NCBI GenBank assembly: GCA_017353815.1
Contig: JAFMSB010000125.1
Location: forward strand, 1 to 5,821
Reading direction: 5' to 3'
DNA from: Methylocapsa sp.
GTDB taxonomy: Bacteria; Pseudomonadota; Alphaproteobacteria; Rhizobiales; Beijerinckiaceae
DNA: 5,821 nt
Shown: one piece after another, positions 1-5,806 of the stretch
How the letters are laid out: every line of letters starts with the position of its first letter
Position numbering within the stretch: the first letter of the stretch is position 1
Position numbers and translations under genes: made by a program
The notes under the pieces: generated by a model
Seen by the model: only the letters and a program-made list of their open reading frames with translations
Told to the model about the DNA's origin: nothing
Databases searched by the model: none

Positions 1-1594
1 ATTTGATGCTGCCGGGAGTAGCGTCCGGCGAAGCCAGAATGCCGGGTACATTGCGCGGGTTTTGCGCGTTCGTGACCGCGGCGCGGGCAAAAATCCCAAG
101 ATTGGAATAGAATTTATTATCCGTCTCGACGGCGTCCTCAAGATAGAAGCCGTGGCCGATCGAGAGATAGCCGACGTTGCGCGCGAGCGCGAGGTCTTGC
201 GTCCCGTGGACCGTGATCCACCTTGTCATCGATTCATTGATCGAGGAATCTTTCACAAAGGTGTCGGGCGGCGTATGCCGCGCCAAATGGAAATGGATGG
301 GATAGTGGCCGAGCTTTCCTCCCTGGCCGAGCTGGCGGAACTCGACTCCCTGGACCTGGAACGACATAAACCCTTGCCGCGCGATTGTATGACCGCCGAA
401 ATAGTAGTTCGTGCGGGGGTCATTTATTGAACATCCCTTGCTCATATCTATTGTGCTTCGAGGGAAGCAATCGCCGGCCGTGTCGCCCTCGGAGACGATG
501 CGAATGCTGCGGGTGAGAAGGCCGACGGCGGCCCGCGTCTCGGCGGCGGTCTTGGTGATGTTCAGGCGGGACGGAAGCCGGGTGAGGGAATATTGCTCCC
601 CGTTGTGCGTCCATTGAACCCCCTTGGCAGGGCAGGTCATTGGCGCGGCCGTCAAATCTGCCGTAAAGGTTATCGTGCTTCCGCTAACGTCGCAGATTAT
701 TAGCTCTTCGGAATGATTGGGAAGATAATCCGTGGTTGTGACGACGATGTGGTCGCCCTTTTGCCAGTCAACCGGACTGGCGACTTTGAGGCTCATGGCC
801 CCCGGCGGCGCAGAAAAATTCCCTAAAATTGTGCCGTCGAGCCTGACCCAGCTGGTGCCGGTAGATTTGGGTTGAAGCGACCCATAAGTCGCCCCCTTCT
901 TGCCGCGTAGATTCACCGTCCCGCCAAAGGAAACGGCGAGCACCTTATAGCCGAAGTAGCCGGTATGATCGCCAACTTGGCCATTGTCGGTGGGTAAGGC
1001 CGAATACCGGTAAAAATAGTCGGGATTTGTTTGGCCCGGCAGGGAAACCTTGCTGCTTCCATTGCTGTCCCAGACGGAATTCGGGATGCCGCACTGGCCC
1101 AGGCGAGAAGGTTCTCCGTCGGGCAGGATGACGGGAGAGTGGCATATGATTCCTGTTCCTTTCACGCCCTGGTCGGCCCCGAAAAGATGGATAGTGAGCA
1201 CTCCACCCTGGCTGCCGAACGGCGGCGCCCCACCATTGGGGGCGAGGAGACTGCCCATATTTTCGACCAGAATCGAGCGCGCCCAAAAGTCGATCTTCAC
1301 CTTCGGTATCAGTTCGTCGAAGATGAGTTTCCCAAAGGTGCTAGTACCGGCGACAATGTTGACGTCGCGATAGTAAAAGGTGCCGTCTCCCACATGGCAT
1401 TCGTCGCTGATTAAGAGATCTTGGGGGTCGGCCGGATTGCCTGGACCAAGTTGTCCACCCGCGCAGGTATCTGGCTGGGCCAGAGCCGGTGCGGCAAAAA
1501 GAATTGTCGCGACGAGCAGGGCCACGGCCCGCGCTAACTTTATCGCTTTCGCCTGTCTGGGGATGACAAATTTTGCGCCCCGTTGTCGCACCAT
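1..1594 (-). CDS. Secreted G8-domain / parallel beta-helix protein, CEMIP/TMEM2-like (3' end outside window)
   Basis: The frame is open for 531 codons from ATG 1594 to the left edge with no stop, so the C-terminus is missing. The start is supported by GGAGGGAG eight bases upstream. Residues 1-39 form a signal peptide: a basic N-region, the hydrophobic stretch AVALLVATILFAAPA, and cleavage after ALA-39. Residues ~75-300 fit a G8 domain: GKLIFDELIP, GGVLTIHLFG, VLAVSFGGTVNLRG and the hallmark VDWQKGDHIVVTTTDY (276-290) followed by EELII. Next come AAVGLLTRSIRI (355-366), FGGH (399-402), GHYPIHFHL (429-437), TVHG (461-464) and GHGFYLEDAVETDN (480-493), in the order I remember for human CEMIP and TMEM2. 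C376 and C388 sit where CEMIP has a cysteine pair, and eight cysteines suit an exported, disulfide-bonded protein. The human relatives are linked to hyaluronan breakdown and binding. The substrate of the bacterial protein is unknown; a surface or environmental polysaccharide is an inference. Confidence 0.9.
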   Translation of the reverse strand, partial: MVRQRGAKFVIPRQAKAIKLARAVALLVATILFAAPALAQPDTCAGGQLGPGNPADPQDLLISDECHVGDGTFYYRDVNIVAGTSTFGKLIFDELIPKVKIDFWARSILVENMGSLLAPNGGAPPFGSQGGVLTIHLFGADQGVKGTGIICHSPVILPDGEPSRLGQCGIPNSVWDSNGSSKVSLPGQTNPDYFYRYSALPTDNGQVGDHTGYFGYKVLAVSFGGTVNLRGKKGATYGSLQPKSTGTSWVRLDGTILGNFSAPPGAMSLKVASPVDWQKGDHIVVTTTDYLPNHSEELIICDVSGSTITFTADLTAAPMTCPAKGVQWTHNGEQYSLTRLPSRLNITKTAAETRAAVGLLTRSIRIVSEGDTAGDCFPRSTIDMSKGCSINDPRTNYYFGGHTIARQGFMSFQVQGVEFRQLGQGGKLGHYPIHFHLARHTPPDTFVKDSSINESMTRWITVHGTQDLALARNVGYLSIGHGFYLEDAVETDNKFYSNLGIFARAAVTNAQNPRNVPGILASPDATPGSIK

Positions 1595-1602
1595 GACTGC
1601 GT

Positions 1603-1610
1603 CTCCCTCC
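1603..1610 (-). promoter_or_regulatory. Ribosome binding site of the G8-domain gene
   Basis: GGAGGGAG on the minus strand lies eight bases before ATG 1594. It decides the start, because this ATG also opens directly into a good signal peptide. Confidence 0.75.
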
Positions 1611-1651
1611 AAGCCGCGCTCGCACAAACTGAATTTTATTTCATTTAAACA

Positions 1652-1681
1652 ATTATAATACGAACATATTATCTTCCGCAA
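1652..1681 (-). promoter_or_regulatory. Candidate sigma-70 promoter for the G8-domain gene
   Basis: On the minus strand TTGCGG (1681-1676) is followed after 18 bases by a perfect TATAAT (1657-1652), about 57 bases before the start codon. It sits in a markedly AT-rich stretch (about 1621-1700) in otherwise GC-rich DNA. A perfect TTGACA at 1705-1700 lies just upstream but has no -10 at a usable distance; the nearest GATAAT is 26 bases on. The -35 match is only partial, so the -10 is the stronger part of the call. Confidence 0.45.
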
Positions 1682-1710
1682 CAATCGCTTTTATGTCTAT
1701 GTCAAGCCGA

Positions 1711-1720
1711 ATTCCGGAAT
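1711..1720. promoter_or_regulatory. Perfect palindrome upstream of the G8 promoter, possible operator
   Basis: ATTCCGGAAT is a perfect 10-base palindrome lying five bases from the TTGACA at 1700-1705. Next to it is a tandem TATGTC TATGTC (1692-1703). The position, just upstream of the candidate promoter, suits a regulator site. No regulator gene is in the window and short palindromes also occur by chance. Confidence 0.2.
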
Positions 1721-1928
1721 AATGCGATAAGACGGCACAACGGGGTTCCCGGCGCGCTGATTCTCATCTTATGCAGCCGCATTGAGGTGCAGCCCCATGC
1801 TGCATACTGCCGGCATGCCGGTTTCGCGCAGCAACCGTAACGTCTTCCCGCCAAAGCCGGACGCGGCAAGGCCGCAGGTGGACATTTACGGAGATCACTC
1901 GAACGCAACGCTGAACTGCCAATGTGGA

Positions 1929-2870
1929 TCAGCGGACGGAGAAATAACTCCATGCGCTCGCGGCATAATCGGAAAAAGGTTCTGCGACCGTATAGACGCG
2001 CCAGGCATAGTCCGCTGGAGCTGCCGACAGCGTCGCGATTGTCGCAGACTGGTTCAAATAACGAGCGAATATGGGACGGCCGCCGGCCGTATCTGCCGCA
2101 AGAATCTGGACGTAGAAATCGACAGGCACAGATTGCGCCGGTGCGGCCCAAGATAACTCGATCGCAACAGCGTCACCGCCATTCTCTCGAGTAGTAACAT
2201 GCGGCCCAGCCAGAATCGCAGGGGCTAAGGATGGTTTTGCAGCGCGGGGCGGCAGGACCGTGTGGCGGGCTCTCCGCAACGACGCGTCTTTGCGCGCCGC
2301 CGCGGAGAGGCCGTGAGCTGCTGCAGCAGCGTACCAGGCTTTCGCGACATCGATATTGCGCGGCACGCCTTCCCCCGCCTCGTAAAGCTGCGCCAAGTTA
2401 TATTCTGCCCGGGCGTAGCCGTGCGCAGCCGCGCGCGCGTACCAGAGGGCGGCCTCAGCCAGATTGCGCTCTGTGCCGATGCCGCTATCACACATTATGG
2501 CAACATTGAATTCGGCGGGAACATATCCCTCCTCGGCGGCGCGGCGGTACCAGTTATATGCTGCTGCCGAGTCTTGGCCTATTCCCTCCCCGAGGTCATA
2601 AAGCAGACCGAGCCCAAAAGCCGCACGCGGATCACCACTCTCGGCGAGTGGCTGCCATATTCGCAGAGCATCCCTGAACCGGCCGTCGCCATAGGCAGCC
2701 TCGCCGGCATCGCGGTTATGGTCTTGTCCCTTTGGCTCGCGCGGTAACGCCTGCGCGCACGCAAGAAAAAATGTCAGCAGAAAAAAAAGCACGGTGAATG
2801 CCGCAAGCGAGCTCCTTGACGGCTTTGTGCTTGAGTGATGCCTCGGATGATGGCCAAGTAACCTCCACAC
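1929..2870 (-). CDS. Secreted Sel1-repeat protein with C-terminal fibronectin-III-like domain
   Basis: Numbering is from GTG 2870 (313 aa). Residues ~22-41 are a strong export signal (LAAFTVLFFLLTFFLACAQA). A Cys lies at 38 but FLAC is a poor lipobox. A half repeat (56-81) and three Sel1 repeats follow at about 82-117, 118-153 and 154-189, with YDLGEGIGQD, NWYRRAAEEGY, ALWYARAAAHGYARAEYNLA and YEAGEGVPRN. Sel1 repeats are TPR-like helical pairs that bind proteins. After a Pro/Ala linker, residues ~236-312 look like a beta-sandwich domain of fibronectin-III type (IELSWAAP, FYVQILA, YAWRVYTV, SAWSYFSV). It is probably a periplasmic or surface scaffold. The start is uncertain. ATG 2927 would put 60 residues before the cleavage point and lies inside the OmpA remnant. 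TTG 2806 has an ideal AAGGAG but is in another frame across a T8 run (see findings). The body of the gene is intact. Confidence 0.85.
   Translation of the reverse strand: MWRLLGHHPRHHSSTKPSRSSLAAFTVLFFLLTFFLACAQALPREPKGQDHNRDAGEAAYGDGRFRDALRIWQPLAESGDPRAAFGLGLLYDLGEGIGQDSAAAYNWYRRAAEEGYVPAEFNVAIMCDSGIGTERNLAEAALWYARAAAHGYARAEYNLAQLYEAGEGVPRNIDVAKAWYAAAAAHGLSAAARKDASLRRARHTVLPPRAAKPSLAPAILAGPHVTTRENGGDAVAIELSWAAPAQSVPVDFYVQILAADTAGGRPIFARYLNQSATIATLSAAPADYAWRVYTVAEPFSDYAASAWSYFSVR
2781..2788 (-). repeat. T8 homopolymer at the 5' end of the Sel1-repeat gene
   Basis: Eight T in a row on the coding (minus) strand fall in the signal-peptide codons. Just upstream, AAGGAG (2817-2812) is followed after five bases by TTG 2806, which is out of frame with the Sel1 repeats by one base. 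With nine T the frame from TTG would run straight into the signal peptide. Such runs are prone to replication and transcription slippage and to sequencing error. Confidence 0.6.
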
Positions 2871-3253
2871 GCCGGTTGCGCTACTCCGACTAATGCGGTG
2901 GCGTTGGCACGGCCGGATCGGTTTCATCCTTGGCGGTCACCTGAAACCAGGCGATGGGGATTTCGCGCGCCACAAGATCACGAAGCACATTATTCGCGCG
3001 CTGCCGGTGACAACCATCACAATCGGGGCGCCTGCCCGCTAGTGCCGGGAAGCCTGATCGAGCAGTGAATATCCTCCTGCCGGACCGTGGCGCTGCCGGG
3101 GTTGAAATAAAGCACGAGCGAGCCCGGAGCACTTGCAGCCGGGTTGGCGGCGGGGTCTGCCCCTGCGGCCGCGCTCAAAAGAAGCGCTGCCCCGTCTAGG
3201 ATTGGTGTTGGGCGATTTATAGTTATCTCCCCGTTGCCCCAAACCTCCTTCAT
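2854..3253 (-). pseudogene. Decayed OmpA-family (peptidoglycan-binding) gene
   Basis: Three reading frames, read in order, give the pieces of one OmpA C-terminal domain. Frame one starts at ATG 3253 (GGAGA five bases upstream) and contains LVLYFNPGSATVRQED, the first strand of the domain. Near 3072 it shifts to a second frame reading YSLLDQASRH, a TAG stop (3041-3039), then AGAPIVMVVTG. At about 3003 the frame changes again, and about 17 codons that should hold the HTD...YN..LS part are missing. The third frame reads QRANNVLRDLVAREIPIAWF and AKDETDPAVPTP, then two TAG stops (2892-2890, 2883-2881), then RNRRVEVTW, the usual family ending. The meso-diaminopimelate-binding Asp is lost, so no working domain can be made. 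A full AAGGAGGT at 3250-3243 has no start codon behind it. The lesions are too many and too varied for sequencing error alone. The intact ancestor probably anchored to peptidoglycan alongside its neighbours. Confidence 0.85.
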
Positions 3254-3453
3254 TAATATCTCCAAACCGTTTCACCGGCATGATCCAAATGGGTTGGCCA
3301 GGCGCGGCCGGTGCGGTACGAGGCCAAATCTCAGGCCTTTGGTGTGACCGCCGCGGCTCCCTTTTCGGGCCGCAAATTCATCTCTGCCGAAAGTTTAGCC
3401 CGTATTTGCGGCGCCTGATCATTTGCAGGCTGCCGCCGCAAAATCTGACCTGG

Positions 3454-5166
3454 CTAGGGGACCGCAATTTCGATCGTGCCAGGCTCGACGTCGCGCCGCG
3501 CCGGAAGCAACTCAGGCTCCGTTGCACCGAGTAGGGGCTTAAGCCGGCGGCTTATGCTGGCCGCCGCGACCCGGTCCGGACGAAAATAATAGCCAATCCT
3601 TGGCTTTGACCATTGAGAGTGGACGGCAACGACATTGGCAACCGTTACCCCTGCACCCGTGAGCAGCTGACGAACATCCTCGGCCCGCTGTACCCATCCC
3701 GCATCCCGGCGCGCCATGTCCAAAACGACTCGGGCCGGCGCGGCCGCCGGCAGTTGGCTGGCATTTGGCGTCGCGGGAGGCCCGGGAGGCTCATTTGCGT
3801 CCGATCCCGCCGTCGCCAGTCGCTCGGGCGGCCTTGCGCTGCCTTCCTGCAGTGCATCGTTCGAGGAGGCTGGCGCCGCAGCATCCTTACGCAGCTCCGA
3901 GCGCCTCTCCGCTGCTCCGGACTGATCCTTGGAAGCCTTCATTTGCGCGGCGGTGTTGGCACTGGAGGCGCCCGAAACGGCTTTTCGCCGCGGCGGGGGC
4001 GGCCGGTCCCCCGGATTTGAATGGGCGGTGGTCTCCGGCTTGGCAGTTCCGGACTCCCCGGCACTGAAATATTCGAGCCGCCGGGCTTCTTCGACCCTGC
4101 CGGCGGCCTTTGCGGCTTTCGCTCCTGCGGCAAACCGGTTTGGCATGTCGATCACCAGTTTGACTCCGTCGGGCGATGCTCCGGCCTTCAAGGTTGCAAT
4201 GCGTGCCAATAATACGGAAACCTTATCACCCGAGCCTATCCCAAAGGATCCTTGTGCAACCGCATCAACCAGCTCGTCAATCAGCGTGTCGATCGCCTGA
4301 TCCGTTTGCCGGGGGGTGAGCCCCGCTGGTGCGGGAGGGGGAGGAGCGGCGGGGACTCCAGATTTCTGCGTGACGCCGGATTTGAGCCATGTCGAAGGCG
4401 GAGGCGGCGAATCCCTCATTGCCAGGAAAATCACATAGCCGCTCGCGGCTACAATGCTCGTGGCGAGGCAGCCGAGGGCCGTGTAAAGTGCGAGCCGAGA
4501 GCGGCCACCGGCGCCGCTGCTAGGCTGCCGTTGAGCCGGCGCGGCGAGCGGTTGCCTTATTGATTGCGGCGGGGCGGCTCGCGCTCGCACGCCCGTTTGC
4601 AGGGGTTTTTCCGCCCGCCCCCATTGTAGATTTCGAAACGTCACGAATTCGGGGCGGCATATTCTGTTTCGAAAGATCGCATATTCCGGTTGAGCAAGCG
4701 TATCGAGCAAATCCGGACCGGCCGCAAGCACAGCCTGCAAGACTGGCGTCTCCGTTGCCAGCAATTCAGTCATTAGCGCGATATAAGAGAGGGACTCCTT
4801 TGGGAGGCTGTGTGCATCGTCAATAGCGAGGATCACCTTCTGCCCTGGTTTCGCCGAGAGCAACAATTGCGCCATCGCCTGGGGAGGGACGCCATGACTT
4901 CCTGCGATGCCGGCAGCCTTACCAATCATTTCTTGAAGCCCGGGCGGTTCCGGCAGTGGCGGCCCAATGTGCAGCACCCGCGCCGCCATGGCGGAACATG
5001 CCTCCAGGGCTGCTTCCGGCACCCGTACCGACGCCTGACCGCGGCGGCAAATCAGAATTGTCCGCTCTCCGGCACGTAAAGCGTCGCCGATGAATTGTGC
5101 TTCGCACTCGGCGCGCGAAGCGGCGATTGGGCTTAATGCTGGCGGTTGTTCGGCCGGGCCGCTCAT
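3454..5166 (-). CDS. Single-pass membrane protein: degenerate ExeA/GspA-like ATPase domain plus LytR_C-like domain
   Basis: ATG 5166 gives 570 aa; TTG 5175 would add three residues. Neither has a strong ribosome site. Residues ~15-175 resemble an ExeA/GspA-type AAA domain: Walker B is clear (VILAIDDAH, 111-119), followed by SLPKESLSYIALMTEL, LLATETPVLQAVLAAGPDLL and the FRNRI sensor-like region. Where Walker A (GxxxxGKT/S) belongs there is only ILICRRGQASVRV (~37-49), with no Lys or GKT, so ATP binding is doubtful. A transmembrane helix spans ~225-250 (LALYTALGCLATSIVAASGY onward), then a Pro-rich stretch, a helical segment (~285-367) and a Pro/Ala/Ser-rich linker (~368-477). Residues ~478-547 fit a LytR_C-like domain (VVLDMARRDAG, VRQLLTGAGVTVANV, RIGYYFRPDRVAAASISRRL), and the protein ends PGTIEIAVP. 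Expected topology is cytoplasmic N-domain and periplasmic C-domain. GspA/ExeA relatives work in envelope secretion and peptidoglycan remodelling; a structural or sensing role here is inferred. Confidence 0.85.
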   Translation of the reverse strand: MSGPAEQPPALSPIAASRAECEAQFIGDALRAGERTILICRRGQASVRVPEAALEACSAMAARVLHIGPPLPEPPGLQEMIGKAAGIAGSHGVPPQAMAQLLLSAKPGQKVILAIDDAHSLPKESLSYIALMTELLATETPVLQAVLAAGPDLLDTLAQPEYAIFRNRICRPEFVTFRNLQWGRAEKPLQTGVRARAAPPQSIRQPLAAPAQRQPSSGAGGRSRLALYTALGCLATSIVAASGYVIFLAMRDSPPPPSTWLKSGVTQKSGVPAAPPPPAPAGLTPRQTDQAIDTLIDELVDAVAQGSFGIGSGDKVSVLLARIATLKAGASPDGVKLVIDMPNRFAAGAKAAKAAGRVEEARRLEYFSAGESGTAKPETTAHSNPGDRPPPPRRKAVSGASSANTAAQMKASKDQSGAAERRSELRKDAAAPASSNDALQEGSARPPERLATAGSDANEPPGPPATPNASQLPAAAPARVVLDMARRDAGWVQRAEDVRQLLTGAGVTVANVVAVHSQWSKPRIGYYFRPDRVAAASISRRLKPLLGATEPELLPARRDVEPGTIEIAVP

Positions 5167-5240
5167 GAGTTCCAATATAGTTTCAAAATATCAGACCGGC
5201 GCAAAAGCTAGGAAAGGCAACGAGCCGGCCCAGGAAATTT

Positions 5241-5260
5241 CCGGCCTTCTAGGGGGCCGG
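5241..5260 (-). terminator. GGCCGG stem-loop, possible weak terminator after the small gene
   Basis: CCGGCC (5241-5246) and GGCCGG (5255-5260) form a perfect 6-bp GC stem with an 8-base loop, about 170 bases after the stop of the small gene. On the minus strand it is followed by AAATTT rather than a T-tract, so intrinsic termination would be weak. Two more copies of the same hexamer lie beside it (5225-5230 and 5265-5270), so alternative pairings are possible. Confidence 0.2.
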
Positions 5261-5339
5261 CACTCCGGCCCTCGAGACCATGTCTTGCCGCTCGGGGCGC
5301 GCCAGGGCCGCAAGCAGCGCCGCTCGCGGGCAGGCGGCT

Positions 5340-5368
5340 AGAATATTAATTTTGCAAGCGCCGCGCAA
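5340..5368 (-). promoter_or_regulatory. Weak candidate promoter for the ATPase-like membrane protein gene
   Basis: On the minus strand TTGCGC (5368-5363) and TATTCT (5345-5340) are 17 bases apart, about 170 bases before ATG 5166. The spacing is ideal but each box is only a partial match. The -10 lies in the one AT-rich spot of this gap (5342-5353). The gene could instead be read from upstream together with the small gene. Confidence 0.25.
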
Positions 5369-5429
5369 ATTGCAGCCGCGCTATCCTTGCGCAAACGCGT
5401 GGCACTTAAGCTGCGTCGCGATTCCACAC

Positions 5430-5639
5430 CTATGCCGCCTCATTATTTCTCGGCACGCTCGATATATCCTTCCGGGTTTGGCCCGATTTCTGCTCCCTAT
5501 GATCGGCGCGTACGCTTGCCTCGAGCGCAGCGGCGACGGCGGAAATTCCTATTTCGCGGTAGAGTCTCGAAAGAAGATCGCGCGGCCGGCTCCCATCGGC
5601 GGCAGATTGGGCGCCTTTTTGTTCGCTCGTCATTGTCAT
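5430..5639 (-). CDS. Small conserved-looking hypothetical protein with LYREIGISAVAAAL motif
   Basis: This frame encodes 69 aa from ATG 5639, or 67 aa from ATG 5633. AAGGGG lies three bases before the first ATG and nine before the second, so the second is at least as likely. The protein is polar and has no membrane segment or signal peptide. The central part, RPRDLLSRLYREIGISAVAA (residues ~18-37), is probably one amphipathic helix; the tail is basic and polar (RADHREQKSGQTRKD). I recall similar 'LYREIGISAVAAA' small proteins in Hyphomicrobiales, but cannot name a function. It is in the same orientation as the downstream genes, with a 263-base gap to the next start. It could be a small regulatory adaptor; nothing in the sequence settles this. 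The long plus-strand frame across it is better seen as its shadow. Confidence 0.55.
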   Translation of the reverse strand: MTMTSEQKGAQSAADGSRPRDLLSRLYREIGISAVAAALEASVRADHREQKSGQTRKDISSVPRNNEAA

Positions 5640-5660
5640 AAACCCCTTACGTCATTGTCA
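5628..5660. repeat. Two direct copies of CGTCATTGTCA, 22 bases apart
   Basis: The 11-base sequence occurs at 5628-5638 and 5650-5660, a start-to-start distance of 22 bases (about two helical turns). On the coding strand it reads TGACAATGACG. The first copy covers both candidate start codons of the small gene and the second lies just before its AAGGGG. It may be a tandem regulator site or a short local duplication. Confidence 0.4.
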
Positions 5661-5784
5661 ATTGCAAGTGCCTTCCGGGCGGCTCGCCGGAGCCGGGCCG
5701 GCAACAGCTGCGTCGAAGTATAATGTAGGCGGGAAGTTAACGCGGTGTAACCCGGAATGGACATTTTTTTCAAACTTGATCGCA

Positions 5785-5806
5785 AATACTGTTACGCTGC
5801 AGTATT
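5785..5806. promoter_or_regulatory. Perfect inverted repeat, possible operator
   Basis: AATACTG (5785-5791) and CAGTATT (5800-5806) are exact reverse complements around an 8-base centre, TTACGCTG. Neither side is followed directly by a T-tract, which argues against a terminator. The spacing and CTG-N8-CAG core resemble a dimer-binding site. It lies about 150 bases upstream of the small gene on the minus strand, and may equally belong to a gene beyond the right edge. Confidence 0.35.

Larger units (their letters stand above)
1595..1928. other. Intergenic region between the Sel1-repeat gene and the G8-domain gene
   Basis: The first part (1595-1720) holds the ribosome binding site, candidate promoter and palindrome listed separately. 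The rest (1721-1928) is GC-rich and shows no gene I recognise. Minus-strand frames stay open over parts of it but resemble no known family. There is a perfect palindrome CCGGCATGCCGG at 1810-1821 with no T-tract after it, so I do not call it a terminator. No convincing terminator follows the Sel1-repeat gene. Confidence 0.6.

Noticed and set aside
1031..1414. Plus-strand frames of 107-127 codons, and a minus-strand frame at 945-1286
   Set aside because: All are shadows of the G8-domain gene, whose frame is continuous across this region from 1594 to the window edge.
1810..1821. Palindrome CCGGCATGCCGG as terminator of the Sel1 gene
   Set aside because: It has no loop and no T-tract on either strand, and lies more than 100 bases after the stop codon.
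1702..2151. 149-codon minus-strand open frame
   Set aside because: It overlaps the 3' end of the Sel1 gene in another frame, has no recognisable domain and is Cys/Arg-rich, as frame shadows in this DNA usually are.
2262..2747. 161-codon plus-strand open frame
   Set aside because: It lies opposite the Sel1 repeats, whose product has clear family motifs. The plus-strand translation resembles nothing and is a GC-rich shadow.
3333..3453. Continuation of the membrane protein past its stop, an open in-frame stretch of about 40 codons
   Set aside because: The protein ends at PGTIEIAVP, a natural-looking end. The extension has no family match and stops at TGA without linking to the OmpA remnant.
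5280..5723. 147-codon plus-strand open frame
   Set aside because: It has no good ribosome site, its composition is rich in Arg and Ala without motifs, and it runs opposite the more protein-like small gene. It cannot be excluded but is not supported.
5719..5724. Perfect TATAAT on the plus strand
   Set aside because: There is no -35-like sequence 16-18 bases upstream and no supported plus-strand gene follows.
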